From the NCBI RefSeq assembly GCF_015865035.1, contig NZ_JADZGI010000001.1:2418001-2482000 (forward strand): a stretch of 64,000 bases of DNA, read 5' to 3'. The position numbers and the translations under genes are program-made. Positions 54,871 to 63,772 of the stretch are shown here, one piece after another. The notes under the pieces are model-generated. The model was given only the letters and a program-made list of their open reading frames with translations, was not told where the DNA came from and made no database searches. Position 1 is the first letter of the stretch; each line of letters begins with the position of its first letter. This DNA comes from Novosphingobium aureum. GTDB lineage: Bacteria > Pseudomonadota > Alphaproteobacteria > Sphingomonadales > Sphingomonadaceae.

Positions 54871-55677
54871 ATGAACGAGCCTCGGCCTCCCCACTCCCGG
54901 CCTGCCCAGACGACGCCGCAGGCCCGCAGCGAAAGCGAAGAACCCGCGCGCCGCCAGACGATCGCGCTGGTCGACGATGACCGCAACATTCTCACCACCG
55001 TCTCGATCAGCCTCCAGGCCGAGGGCTTTGCCACACGCGTCTACACTGACGGCGAAACCGCACTTAAGGCCCTGCTCGACAACCCGCCCGACCTCGCCAT
55101 CTTCGACATCAAGATGCCGCGCATGGACGGTCTCGAACTGCTGCGCGCGCTGCGCGAGCAATCGAGCCTGCCGGTGATCTTCCTCACCTCGAAGGATGAG
55201 GAACCCGACGAGGCGCTGGGCCTCGCAATGGGCGCCGACGACTACATCACAAAGCCGTTCAGCCAGCGCCTGCTCATCGCGCGCATCCGCGCCATCCTGC
55301 GCCGCAGCGACCTCGCGCGTGGCAATTCAGGCGAGGAGCCAGCAAGCGACGTGCCAGAGCCTTTCGTGCGCGGGCGCCTGCGGCTCGATCCCGCACGCCA
55401 CCAAGTGCAGTGGGACGATATACCGGTCTCGCTCACGGTTACCGAATTCCTCATCCTCGAGGCGCTGGCCATGCGTCCCGGCGTGGTCAAAAGCCGCAAC
55501 CAGTTGATGGACGCAGCCTATTCCGAGGACGTCTTCGTCGACGACCGCACGATCGACAGCCACATCAAGCGCCTGCGCCGCAAGTTTCGCGCTGTCGACC
55601 CCCAGTTCGCGGCCATCGACACGCTCTACGGCGCAGGCTACTCGTACTCCGATGAGCGCAGCGACGCCGATACCTGA
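54871..55677 (+). CDS. chvI: ChvI-type response regulator
   Basis: This 268-residue OmpR-family regulator has acidic D35-D37, phospho-acceptor D79 (IFDIKMPRMDG) and K128 in the receiver, and a winged-helix DNA-binding domain with VSLTVTEFLILEALA and RTIDSHIKRLRRKFRAVDP. The first 28 residues are a disordered extension. With ChvG it regulates envelope stress, motility and metabolism in alphaproteobacteria. It precedes chvG by 24 bases. Confidence 0.95.
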   Translation: MNEPRPPHSRPAQTTPQARSESEEPARRQTIALVDDDRNILTTVSISLQAEGFATRVYTDGETALKALLDNPPDLAIFDIKMPRMDGLELLRALREQSSLPVIFLTSKDEEPDEALGLAMGADDYITKPFSQRLLIARIRAILRRSDLARGNSGEEPASDVPEPFVRGRLRLDPARHQVQWDDIPVSLTVTEFLILEALAMRPGVVKSRNQLMDAAYSEDVFVDDRTIDSHIKRLRRKFRAVDPQFAAIDTLYGAGYSYSDERSDADT

Positions 55678-55701
55678 CACCAGCGTCCGGCGGACCCGAT
55701 A

Positions 55702-57291
55702 ATGGCCGAACGCTCGCACGCGCGCATCATGGCGCCCTTGCGCGTACGCCTCGGCCTGTCCTGGCGTGTCTCGCTCACCGCGCGTATCCTCGCGGTCAAC
55801 ATCATTGCGCTGGCGCTGCTCGCGGGCAGCCTGTTCTACATCGACAGCTATCGCAAGGAACTGCTCAACGAACGCTATCGCCTCGCCCGCTCGGAGGCCG
55901 AGATCACGGCACGTGCACTCGCCGGCGAGGCTCAGCCCCGGCGCGAACAGCTGCTGCGCACGATCGGCACCGGGCAAGCGTTGCGCCTGCGCCTCTTTGC
56001 ACCCGACGGCAGCCTGATCGCGGACAGCTTCGCGCTCGCACCGCCGTCGTTTGAGCTGATCGACCCCGACAGCGAACCCTGGCTTCAGGACGCTGCGCGC
56101 CTGCTCGATCGCGGCATGGATTTCCTGCTCGGCGCGCCGCCGATACCGGATTATCGTGACCCTGCGGATACCAGCGCGCGTGCCTGGCCTGCAATCAGGG
56201 CCGCGCTCGCCAACAGCGCGACCGTGATCCACCAGCAGGCAGCGCCCGACCGAACCCCTGTGATTATCGCCGCGACACCGGTCGGCGACCAGGGCGAGGC
56301 ATTGCTCGTCACCCGGAACGCGCGCGACATCACAGAAAACGTGCGCATGGCGCGCCAGACGCTCGCTTTCATCGTCGGCGGTGCCTTGACCGTTTCGATC
56401 CTGCTTTCGCTGTTCCTCGCGCGCACCATCGTAGACCCGCTGCGCAAGCTGGTGCGCGCGGCCGTGCGCGTGCGCCTCGGGCGCGACCGCAGCGTGATCG
56501 TGCCGCGCCTGCCCGACCGTCGCGACGAGATCGGCCTGCTCGCGCGCGCGGTCTCGGACATGACCGGTGCGCTGCGCTCGCGCATCGATGCCGTCGAGAG
56601 CTTTGCGGCCGATGTCGCGCACGAACTCAAGAACCCGCTGACCAGCCTGCGCAGCGCGCTCGAGAGCCTCGAACGCGTCGACAACCAGCCCGACCTGCGC
56701 CGCCAGCTGCTCACGATCGCCAACGACGACGTGCGCCGGATCGACTTTCTCGTCACCGAAATCGCCGATGCCAGCCGCATCGACGCGCAGCTCAGCCGCA
56801 CCACTTTCGAGCCGGTCGACATGCTGCAGCTGATCCACGCCCTCGTCGCCGAGCGCGAGCAGCGCGGGGTCAACGCGCCGTGCACCATCGCCATCGCGCA
56901 CGACGGCGAGAGCAGTGCGATGGTCCCAGGCGATGCGCCGCGGCTCGAGCGTGTCATGCAGAACCTGCTCGACAACGCCGTCTCGTTCTCGCCCGAGGGC
57001 GCTATCGTCGAAATCCTCATCAGTTCGGGCGACGGCCGTGTGAAGATCGCGGTATCGGACCATGGCCCGGGCATCCCTCTCGCCGCGCGCGAGCGCATCT
57101 TCGAGCGCTTCCATTCGCTGCGGCCCGCGCGCGAGGAGTTCGGTAAACACTCCGGGCTTGGTCTCGCCATCGCCCGCACCATCATCGAGGCGCACTACGG
57201 GCGGCTCATCGCCACCGACAGGCTCGATGGCAAGAGCGGCGCGCGGTTCCAGCTCAGCCTTCCCGCCTGGGAACCGGAGGACGAGGCGTGA
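55702..57291 (+). CDS. chvG: ChvG-type sensor histidine kinase
   Basis: This 529-residue kinase has two membrane segments (ARILAVNIIALALLAGSLFYI near residue 30, and LAFIVGGALTVSILLSLFLA near 220-240) around a periplasmic sensor. Then come a HAMP-like region, H307 in DVAHELKNPLTSLRSALESL, and the ATP-binding N/G boxes (NLLDNAVSFSP, DHGPGIPLAARERIFERF, GLGLAIARTIIEAHYG). It phosphorylates ChvI. Its stop overlaps hprK by 4 bases. Confidence 0.95.
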   Translation: MAERSHARIMAPLRVRLGLSWRVSLTARILAVNIIALALLAGSLFYIDSYRKELLNERYRLARSEAEITARALAGEAQPRREQLLRTIGTGQALRLRLFAPDGSLIADSFALAPPSFELIDPDSEPWLQDAARLLDRGMDFLLGAPPIPDYRDPADTSARAWPAIRAALANSATVIHQQAAPDRTPVIIAATPVGDQGEALLVTRNARDITENVRMARQTLAFIVGGALTVSILLSLFLARTIVDPLRKLVRAAVRVRLGRDRSVIVPRLPDRRDEIGLLARAVSDMTGALRSRIDAVESFAADVAHELKNPLTSLRSALESLERVDNQPDLRRQLLTIANDDVRRIDFLVTEIADASRIDAQLSRTTFEPVDMLQLIHALVAEREQRGVNAPCTIAIAHDGESSAMVPGDAPRLERVMQNLLDNAVSFSPEGAIVEILISSGDGRVKIAVSDHGPGIPLAARERIFERFHSLRPAREEFGKHSGLGLAIARTIIEAHYGRLIATDRLDGKSGARFQLSLPAWEPEDEA

Positions 57292-57743
57292 TCCCGGCAA
57301 GGTCTCCCGTCGCGCATCAGGGAACCTGCGTCGCTATAGGCTCGCGCGCTATCCTGATCGAAGGCCCTTCGGGAACCGGCAAGTCGGCACTGGCGCTGGA
57401 GCTGATCGATCGCGGCGCTCGGCTGGTCGGCGACGACTCGCTGCTTCTCGAAGGGCGCGACGGCGCGCTCGTCGCCCGTCCCCATCCCCAGACCCGGGGC
57501 CTGATCGAAGTGCGCAACCTCGGCCTCGTCACCCTGCCCGTCTGCGACGAGGCACGGGTCGCCCTGCTCATTCGTCTCGACGAGAACGCGCCGCGCTTCA
57601 TCGAGACCGCGCAGATCGCCGAGCGTGCCGGGTGTGCACTGCCCATGGTGCGTCTCTGGCCCGCCGCCGCGCCGCTCGCGCTCAAGGCGGAACTCGCCTT
57701 GCGCAAGTACGGTCTTCCCTCGGGCGAACGCTGTACCGGCTGA
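57288..57743 (+). CDS. hprK: HPr kinase/phosphorylase, short alphaproteobacterial form
   Basis: This 151-residue kinase has Walker A GPSGTGKSALALELI (26-33) and the LVGDDSLLLEG and RGLIEVRNLGLVTLPV motifs (K3-like loop). It lacks the N-terminal half of the ~310-residue Gram-positive enzyme, as do other alphaproteobacterial members. It phosphorylates HPr on serine (S50 in the HPr encoded downstream) and reverses it. It overlaps chvG and begins the phosphotransfer part of the operon. Confidence 0.93.
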   Translation: MIPARSPVAHQGTCVAIGSRAILIEGPSGTGKSALALELIDRGARLVGDDSLLLEGRDGALVARPHPQTRGLIEVRNLGLVTLPVCDEARVALLIRLDENAPRFIETAQIAERAGCALPMVRLWPAAAPLALKAELALRKYGLPSGERCTG

Positions 57744-57862
57744 CGCGCAGTCTCCCCGCTACCTTGCCCGCAGGCCGAACATGTCGACGAAGCTGGGTAA
57801 AGCCGCGAGATGGGCCCAATATCCCCCTTCCATTTCCGGCGCATGGAGCGCACACAGCCGCC

Positions 57863-58810
57863 ATGTCGAGCGAGTCCACCCTGCCAGACACCCCTGCTGG
57901 CACGCGCCAACGCGTGCTGCTGGTCACCGGCATGCTCGGCGCGGGCAAGACCACCGCGCTGCGCGTGCTGGAGGACCTCGGCTGGGAGATCATCGACAAC
58001 TTCCCGATCCGCCTGCTCGAGGGCCTGCTCGAACATCCGCAGGACGACGCCACGGGAATCGCCGCCCCACTCGCCATCGGCTTCGATTCGCGCACGCGCG
58101 GCTTCGATCCCGAGCGCATCATCGCGCAAGTCAGGGCCCTTGGCGAACGCCGCGACATCGATCTGTCCACGCTGTTCCTCGACTGTAACAGCGCCGAACT
58201 CGAACGCCGCTACAACGAGACCCGCCGCCGCCATCCCCTCGCAGCCGACGCACCGGCGGTGACGGGTATTCGCGCCGAGCGCGAGCTGCTCGCGCCGCTG
58301 CGCCGCTGGGCGGAAATGCTGGTCGATACCAGCGAGTTCACCTCCAACGACCTGCAGCGCGCGATTCGCGAGCAGTTCGCCGAGACCGCCCCCGAAGGCA
58401 CGACGCTCACGATCTCCAGCTTCGGCTTTTCGCGCGGCAGCCCGCCCCTCGCCGATCTCGTCTTCGACATGCGCTTTCTCGACAATCCCCACTGGGACCC
58501 CGAACTGCGCCCGCAGACCGGCAAGGACGCGCCCGTCGGCGACTACATCCGCAAGGACCCCGCCTTCGAAGAAGCCTTTGCGCGCATCCACGACCTGCTG
58601 CTGCTGTTGCTCCCGCGCTACAAGGCGCAGGGAAAGAGTTACGTCCACGTCGCTTTCGGCTGTACCGGAGGAAGACATCGTTCGGTTTTCATTGCCGAAC
58701 AGATGGCAGCGGCCTTGCGCAGCTCAGGATTTTCGCCCACATTGCTGCACCGCAACCTGGGCTCTAGGGCTGCTGATCTTCTGGAAAGGGGGCCGCGGCG
58801 TGAGAAATGA
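57863..58810 (+). CDS. rapZ: RNase adapter / nucleotide-binding protein RapZ
   Basis: This 315-residue protein has Walker A GMLGAGKT (23-30), DNFPIRLLEGLL, and the C-terminal block VAFGCTGGRHRSVFIAEQMA. In E. coli RapZ guides RNase E to the glmZ RNA and senses glucosamine-6-phosphate; in alphaproteobacteria it is conserved beside PTS genes. ATG start at 57863; the long open frame upstream belongs to the chvG end in another frame. It lies between hprK and the EIIA-Man gene. Confidence 0.94.
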   Translation: MSSESTLPDTPAGTRQRVLLVTGMLGAGKTTALRVLEDLGWEIIDNFPIRLLEGLLEHPQDDATGIAAPLAIGFDSRTRGFDPERIIAQVRALGERRDIDLSTLFLDCNSAELERRYNETRRRHPLAADAPAVTGIRAERELLAPLRRWAEMLVDTSEFTSNDLQRAIREQFAETAPEGTTLTISSFGFSRGSPPLADLVFDMRFLDNPHWDPELRPQTGKDAPVGDYIRKDPAFEEAFARIHDLLLLLLPRYKAQGKSYVHVAFGCTGGRHRSVFIAEQMAAALRSSGFSPTLLHRNLGSRAADLLERGPRREK

Positions 58811-58894
58811 ACAAGACCCCGCAATTGATGCGCGAGAGCGGATCGAGACAAACCTGACGGGGCGGTCGCAGGAAGTTCGGAGCGCATTCCCAGC

Positions 58895-59299
58895 ATGATC
58901 GGCATGATTCTGGTCACTCACGGCAACCTTGCCGAAGAGTTCGTTCACGCAATGGAACACGTCGTCGGCGATCAGGCCGACGTCGAAACCGTCTGCATCG
59001 GCCCCAATGACGACATGGAGCGCCGCCGCGCCGAGATCGCCGAAGCGATCGTCGCGGTCGACAGCGGCGAAGGCGTCATCATCCTCACCGACCTGTTCGG
59101 CGGCACGCCGTCCAACCTCGCGATCTCGCTGATGGAAGCGGGCCGGGTCGAGGTCATCGCCGGGATCAACCTGCCGATGCTGATCCGCCTCGCCAAGGCA
59201 CGCGCCTGCATGCCGGTGCGCGACGCGGTCGCCGCCGCGCGCGATGCGGGCCGCAACTATATAACCATAGCAAGCGAATACCTGGGGCAGGATGCATGA
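58895..59299 (+). CDS. manX: PTS EIIA-Man-type protein
   Basis: This 134-residue protein has the phospho-acceptor H9 in LVTHGNLAEE and the LTDLFGGTPSNLAISLME motif. It accepts phosphate from HPr; no sugar-transporting EIIB/EIIC partners lie nearby, so the set is regulatory rather than a sugar importer. It overlaps ptsH by 4 bases. Confidence 0.92.
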   Translation: MIGMILVTHGNLAEEFVHAMEHVVGDQADVETVCIGPNDDMERRRAEIAEAIVAVDSGEGVIILTDLFGGTPSNLAISLMEAGRVEVIAGINLPMLIRLAKARACMPVRDAVAAARDAGRNYITIASEYLGQDA

Positions 59300-59580
59300 T
59301 CGAATGCCGTGAGACGGTGCTCATCGTCAACAAGCGCGGGCTTCACGCCAGGGCCAGCGCCAAGTTCGTCAACTACGTCAGCGAACTGCCGGGCACCGTG
59401 CAGGTGACCGTGTGCAAGGACGATACCAGCGCGGCGGGCAATTCAATCCTGGGCCTGATGATGCTCGGCGCGGCCAAGGGCGACAGCATCGACATCGCGT
59501 GCACGGGCGACGGCGCCGAAGAGGCACTGGCACGTCTCGGCGACCTGGTGCGCGACGGCTTCGGCGAAGATAAGGGTTGA
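59296..59580 (+). CDS. ptsH: HPr phosphocarrier protein
   Basis: This 94-residue HPr has catalytic H17 (KRGLHARASAKF) and regulatory serine S50 in GNSILGLMML, the target of HprK. It links EI-dependent phosphorylation to EIIA-Man; no EI (ptsP) gene is in this window. The product ends in an acidic tail. Confidence 0.94.
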   Translation: MIECRETVLIVNKRGLHARASAKFVNYVSELPGTVQVTVCKDDTSAAGNSILGLMMLGAAKGDSIDIACTGDGAEEALARLGDLVRDGFGEDKG

Positions 59581-59638
59581 TCGAAGGGCGCGCGCGCTTC
59601 ACTGCGACGCGCGACATTCCATCGGAGTCCTGCACGCC

Positions 59639-60445
59639 TTGGCCCATCGCCGCACCATCACCGGTTTCTCCAACCCGCTGGTCAAGTTCCTGCGCTCGCT
59701 CAGGGACAAGAAGTATCGCAAACGCGAGAAGCGTTTCCTCGCCGAGGGGCTGCGCCTGCTGACCGACGCGCGCGAGTCGGGCGTGGTGCCCGAAATGCTG
59801 GTCATGGCGACCGGCCGCGAGCCCCACCCCCTGCTCGACGCGCTCGAAGCGGCCGTCGATGCGGCGGGCGGTGAAGTGGTCGAGATGGACCAGGAAATCC
59901 TCGCCAAGGTCACCGGCAAGGACAACCCCCAGGCCGTCGCCGGGGTCTTCGCCGAATTCGACACGCGCATAACCCAAGTGGACCGCAGCGCCGCACCGAT
60001 CTGGCTGGTGGCACAGGCTCTGCGCGATCCGGGCAATCTCGGCACCATGCTGCGCACCGGCGATGCCGTGGGCGCGGGCGGACTCATTCTGATCGACGAC
60101 TGCGCCGATCCCTTCTCGGTCGAGGCGGTGCGCGCCAGCATGGGCGCGATCTTCACGCAGAAACTCGCCATGGCGCGCTGGGACGAATTCCTGCCCTGGC
60201 TGCGGTCGGGTCCGGGACAGCTCGTCGCAGCTTCGCTGCGCGATCCGACCGACTACCGCGTTGCACCCTATCAGGCGCCCTGCTTCCTCATGGTCGGCAA
60301 TGAATCGCAGGGGCTGCCCGAGGCCTATGAACAGTCTTGCGACCTGCGCGTGACGATCCCGATGCGTGGACGTGCCGACAGCCTCAATGCAGCCGTTGCC
60401 GGCGCGGTGCTCGCCTACGAGGCGCTGGCAAGGCTCGGCGACTGA
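59639..60445 (+). CDS. TrmH/SpoU-family RNA 2'-O-methyltransferase
   Basis: This 268-residue SPOUT enzyme has an N-terminal RNA-binding part (KYRKREKRFLAEGLRLL), LRDPGNLGTMLRTGDAVGAGG, the knot motif MVGNESQGLPEAYEQ and IPMRGRADSLNAAVAGAVLAYEA. It methylates a ribose in rRNA or tRNA; the exact position is not predictable. The start is a TTG (59639-59641) with GGAG 10 bases upstream. Confidence 0.9.
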   Translation: MAHRRTITGFSNPLVKFLRSLRDKKYRKREKRFLAEGLRLLTDARESGVVPEMLVMATGREPHPLLDALEAAVDAAGGEVVEMDQEILAKVTGKDNPQAVAGVFAEFDTRITQVDRSAAPIWLVAQALRDPGNLGTMLRTGDAVGAGGLILIDDCADPFSVEAVRASMGAIFTQKLAMARWDEFLPWLRSGPGQLVAASLRDPTDYRVAPYQAPCFLMVGNESQGLPEAYEQSCDLRVTIPMRGRADSLNAAVAGAVLAYEALARLGD

Positions 60446-60549
60446 CGCGGGAGCTGCCGGGCGCACCCGATAGCTCCTGCTGAACTTGCAGGGCGCTGCA
60501 GTGCTCGTTCATCCCGGCATCATATGGTGCATGGCAGCATGCCAGTGCC

Positions 60550-60975
60550 ATGTCGGAACCGAGCAACCTTCATCGAACGCTGTGCGCAGCCGCGCTGATG
60601 CTCGGCCTGTTTCTGCTCGGCGGCTGCGCCGGACCTGAGGACAACGTCCACCTCAACGACAGCCGCTGGCGTTTCGCGCTGATCGACGGACACACCCCGC
60701 TCTCCGACGCCGCCGACGTCCGCTTCGCCGATGGCGAGATCACGGTGCTCGTCGGCTGCAACCGCATGACGGGGCCCTGGCGGGTCAACGAGGACCGCCT
60801 CGTCGCAGGCCCTCTGGACCAGACCGAGATGGCCTGCCCGGCGCCCGCCTGGGATCAGGAGAAGGCGGTAAGCGCCCTCTTCGCAGCAACCCCGCGCCTC
60901 GAGGTCAGTGAGGACAAGCTGCTGCTCCAGTCAGGCGGGCACAGCGCCGAGCTGATCCGCGCCGCAGCCCTGTGA
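60550..60975 (+). CDS. META-domain (HslJ-like) lipoprotein
   Basis: This 141-residue protein has a lipobox LLGGC (about residue 26) followed by the META domain pattern WRFALIDG, ITVLVGCNRMTGPWRV and MACPAPAWDQEKAVSALFAATP, with a conserved cysteine pair. Such outer-membrane lipoproteins are linked to motility and stress in other bacteria; the function is not firmly known. It is a single gene. Confidence 0.88.
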   Translation: MSEPSNLHRTLCAAALMLGLFLLGGCAGPEDNVHLNDSRWRFALIDGHTPLSDAADVRFADGEITVLVGCNRMTGPWRVNEDRLVAGPLDQTEMACPAPAWDQEKAVSALFAATPRLEVSEDKLLLQSGGHSAELIRAAAL

Positions 60976-61054
60976 TTATCATGGAAAACATTGCCTAAGA
61001 ACCCGAAAGCCGACACGCTGGGTTCAAACTTTGTTACTCCGAGGAGACACGCAA

Positions 61055-61345
61055 GTGCAGTCATATCTGCAATTTTGGACTGGCGTAACTGTCATAGCAG
61101 GCATGATTTGGGTCACCGGAAAGCGAATATCGCTGCACATCGACAACATGAGCTTGAACCTTGGCAATGGCAGCAACGGCTTACATCAGATGGTCTACGA
61201 GAAGTTGCACGCCATTGAGAGTGAACTCTCAGAAATAAAAGCAACCGTTGAGAGCGTCGGAATGACCCTTTCAAAAATTGAAGATAGCGTCGTAACTGAC
61301 AGCGAAGAAAACCCTTTCAGTTTCGAAAATAAACCTAGTGAATAG
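61055..61345 (+). CDS. Unrecognised small membrane protein in an AT-rich segment
   Basis: This 96-residue product has an N-terminal membrane segment (FWTGVTVIAGMIWVTG), then polar Ser/Asn/Glu-rich sequence (HAIESELSEIKATVESVGMTLSKIEDS) that could form a coiled coil. GTG start at 61055 with GAGGAG upstream. The base composition is clearly more AT-rich and codon use (AAA, GAA, TTT) differs from the neighbours, a sign of horizontal origin or a rapidly evolving gene. I recognise no family. Confidence 0.6.
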   Translation: MQSYLQFWTGVTVIAGMIWVTGKRISLHIDNMSLNLGNGSNGLHQMVYEKLHAIESELSEIKATVESVGMTLSKIEDSVVTDSEENPFSFENKPSE

Positions 61346-61426
61346 TAATTCGCTGGGGAGCGTCGTGAGCTACGCGAATTTTTTCGATCCTGCGGAGCGC
61401 CATCTGTTCCAGAGGTAGCGGTTGGT

Positions 61427-63013
61427 TCATTCCGCTGCGTCGGTCAGTTCCCCCGCCACGTCCTGATTGCCCGCGACGATGCGCTCGGCGAAGCGCGGTG
61501 CGCTCTCGACCATCGCCACGTCCTCGCTGATCTCGCGCTTGCCGATCTTGATGTGCTTTTCCGAAAGGCGCCGCGCACGGCTCATGACGTTGCCCTCGTA
61601 GGTCCGGGCAAAGTCGTTGAAGCTGTTGACCGCGCGGCCAAGGTGCATCCCGACCTTGCCGAGATCGTCCTGGGTCTTGGCGAGACTGTCGTAGAGGTCG
61701 CTGCCCAGCTTGCCGATCTCGCGCGCTTCCTTGGCGAGCCCCTCCTGCTGCCAGACCTGCGCGATGGTACGGCAGATCGCGACGAGGTTGGTCGGACTTG
61801 CGAGCAGCACGCGGCGATCGAAGGCATAGTCCCACAGGCCCGAATCGTGGTCGAGTGCGGCGGCGATGAAATGCTCGCCCGGCACGAACATGATCACGTA
61901 GTCTGGCGCGTTCTCGAACTGGCTCTGGTAACTCTTGTCGCCCAGTGTCTTGATGTGCGCGCGCATCGAGGCCGCATGGGCATCGAGGCAGGTCTGGCGC
62001 AGCGTATCGTCCTCGGCCTCGAAAGCGTCCTGATAGGCATTGAGCGAGACCTTGGCGTCGATCACGAGCTGCTTGTTACCCGGCACGCGCACGATAGCAT
62101 CGGGGCGCAGGCGCCCTTCCTCGGTCTCGATCGAGTGTTCGGTCTCGAAGTCGGTGTGTTCGGTCAGGCCGCACTGCTCGAGCACGTTCTTGAGCTGCTG
62201 CTCGCCCCAGCGACCGCGCGCCTTGGGCGCGTTGCGCAAGCTGTTGCCCAGTCGTGCAGCCTCGGCCTTGACCTGCTCCTGCCCGATGCGCAGCGCCTCT
62301 ATCTGGCCGTCAAGCTTGCCGAAGGCATCCGCGCGCTTGGACTCGAGCGCGGCGACCTGCTGCTCGTAGCTCTTGAGCCGCTCGCCAACCGGCGCCAGCA
62401 GTGTGCGAATGCGCTCGGCATTGGCCTTCTCGCTTTCCTCGAAGCGTGCACCGGCACGGCTGAGGAATGCTTCCTGCGCTCCGGCAAGCACCTTGGCGCC
62501 GGCATTCTCGAACTCCTTGCGCAGCGCGTCCTGCGCCTCGACCAGCAAACGCTTCTGTTCGTCGAAGTTGGCGGTCTTCTCGCGCAGCGTCGCGAGTTCG
62601 CTCGAGACCTTCTCGTGGCTGGCGCGCAGCGTGGCGAGTTCCGCGTCATAGGCCTTGCGCGCGCCGTCGAAACGCGCCGTCGCCTCGCCACGCACGCGTT
62701 CGAGCGCCTGCGCGGCCTCGCGCCGCTCTGCCTCGAAGGCGGCGCCATGCTCGGCGCGCAGGCGGTCGAGATGCTGGGCATGGTCCCGGCGTGCATCGTC
62801 GAGCGAAGTGGCGAGCGCGTCGGCGCGGGCCGCGCGCTCGGAAGCCGAGGCAAGATCGCGGATCGCGGCGCGGAACTTCTCGTCGGTCTCGCGCGCCTCG
62901 CGCTCGCGCGCCTCGGTCTGGGCGCGCAGGTCGGCGAGCGGGCGCGATGCGAGGAACCAGCCCAAGGCAAGGCCGATGACGAGGGCTACGATGGCGGCAA
63001 TGGCGATTTCCAT
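61427..63013 (-). CDS. rmuC: DNA recombination protein RmuC
   Basis: This 528-residue protein has an N-terminal membrane anchor (IAAIVALVIGLALGWFLA), a long coiled coil (about 25-250) and the RmuC nuclease-like core (KARGRWGEQQLKNVLEQCGL, RLRPDAIVRVPGNKQLVIDAKVSLNAY, YVIMFVPGEHFIAAAL). RmuC limits DNA inversions at short repeats in E. coli. It shares an operon direction with def and recR. Confidence 0.94.
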   Translation of the reverse strand: MEIAIAAIVALVIGLALGWFLASRPLADLRAQTEAREREARETDEKFRAAIRDLASASERAARADALATSLDDARRDHAQHLDRLRAEHGAAFEAERREAAQALERVRGEATARFDGARKAYDAELATLRASHEKVSSELATLREKTANFDEQKRLLVEAQDALRKEFENAGAKVLAGAQEAFLSRAGARFEESEKANAERIRTLLAPVGERLKSYEQQVAALESKRADAFGKLDGQIEALRIGQEQVKAEAARLGNSLRNAPKARGRWGEQQLKNVLEQCGLTEHTDFETEHSIETEEGRLRPDAIVRVPGNKQLVIDAKVSLNAYQDAFEAEDDTLRQTCLDAHAASMRAHIKTLGDKSYQSQFENAPDYVIMFVPGEHFIAAALDHDSGLWDYAFDRRVLLASPTNLVAICRTIAQVWQQEGLAKEAREIGKLGSDLYDSLAKTQDDLGKVGMHLGRAVNSFNDFARTYEGNVMSRARRLSEKHIKIGKREISEDVAMVESAPRFAERIVAGNQDVAGELTDAAE

Positions 63014-63118
63014 GGCCGCAGCTTATCGGGAACGTTTCAGGAACGCCAGTCCCCTGCCCTCACGTTTTCCCCCACGATCTGAGGTTCACACGAGAGCAGG
63101 GACCGGCGTGGGCGCGGA

Positions 63119-63685
63119 TCAGGCCGCGCGGCGCAGCTTGTCGAGCTTCTTGAGCGCCATCTGGCGCTTGAGGCGCGAGAGGTGGTCGATGAACAGGATG
63201 CCTTCGAGATGGTCCATCTCGTGCTGCAGACAGGTGGCCATCATGCCTTCCATCTGCTCCTCGTGGGTCTGGCCCTCGAGATCCTGATAGCGCACGCGAC
63301 AGGTCGAGGGACGCTCGACGTCTGCGTAGATCTCGGGAACCGAGAGGCAGCCTTCCTGATAGACCGTGTGGTCCTCGGACGGATCGAGAATCTCGGGATT
63401 GATGAATATCCGCGGTTCGCGCTTGGTCGGCTGGTGGGTGTGCTGGTGGCCACCGTGGTTGCAGACCTCGGGCTCGGCGTCCGGATCGTCGGGCTGGAGA
63501 TCGATCACCAGCACGCGCAGGGGAACGCCGACCTGGATGGCGGCAAGACCGATGCCCGGGGCATCGTACATCGTCTCGAACATGTCCTCGACGAGGGTCT
63601 TCAGCTCGGCATCGAAGGTTTCGACCGGGCGGGAGATCTCCTTGAGGCGGGGATCGGGAACTTCAAGAATTTCGCGGATAGCCAT
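63119..63685 (-). CDS. def: Peptide deformylase with a His-rich insert
   Basis: This 188-residue metalloenzyme removes the formyl group from nascent proteins. Motifs are GIGLAAIQ (44-51), EGCLSV with metal ligand C113, and HEMDH with H155 and H159. An extra loop at about 66-90 contains CNHGGHQHTHQ, a histidine-rich stretch that is not part of the usual core. It could bind metal. The catalytic parts are intact, so activity is expected. Confidence 0.95.
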   Translation of the reverse strand: MAIREILEVPDPRLKEISRPVETFDAELKTLVEDMFETMYDAPGIGLAAIQVGVPLRVLVIDLQPDDPDAEPEVCNHGGHQHTHQPTKREPRIFINPEILDPSEDHTVYQEGCLSVPEIYADVERPSTCRVRYQDLEGQTHEEQMEGMMATCLQHEMDHLEGILFIDHLSRLKRQMALKKLDKLRRAA

Positions 63686-63772
63686 GAGCGCCAGATAATG
63701 CGCCCGCGCGCTTCGCGCAAGATTGCAGCGCCGATCACGGTAATCGGTGCGACAAGCCAGCGTTCTCGTCTG

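Noticed and set aside
61335..61835. Minus-strand frame overlapping the 3' end of rmuC
   Set aside because: Arginine/glycine-rich shadow frame within the rmuC coding region.
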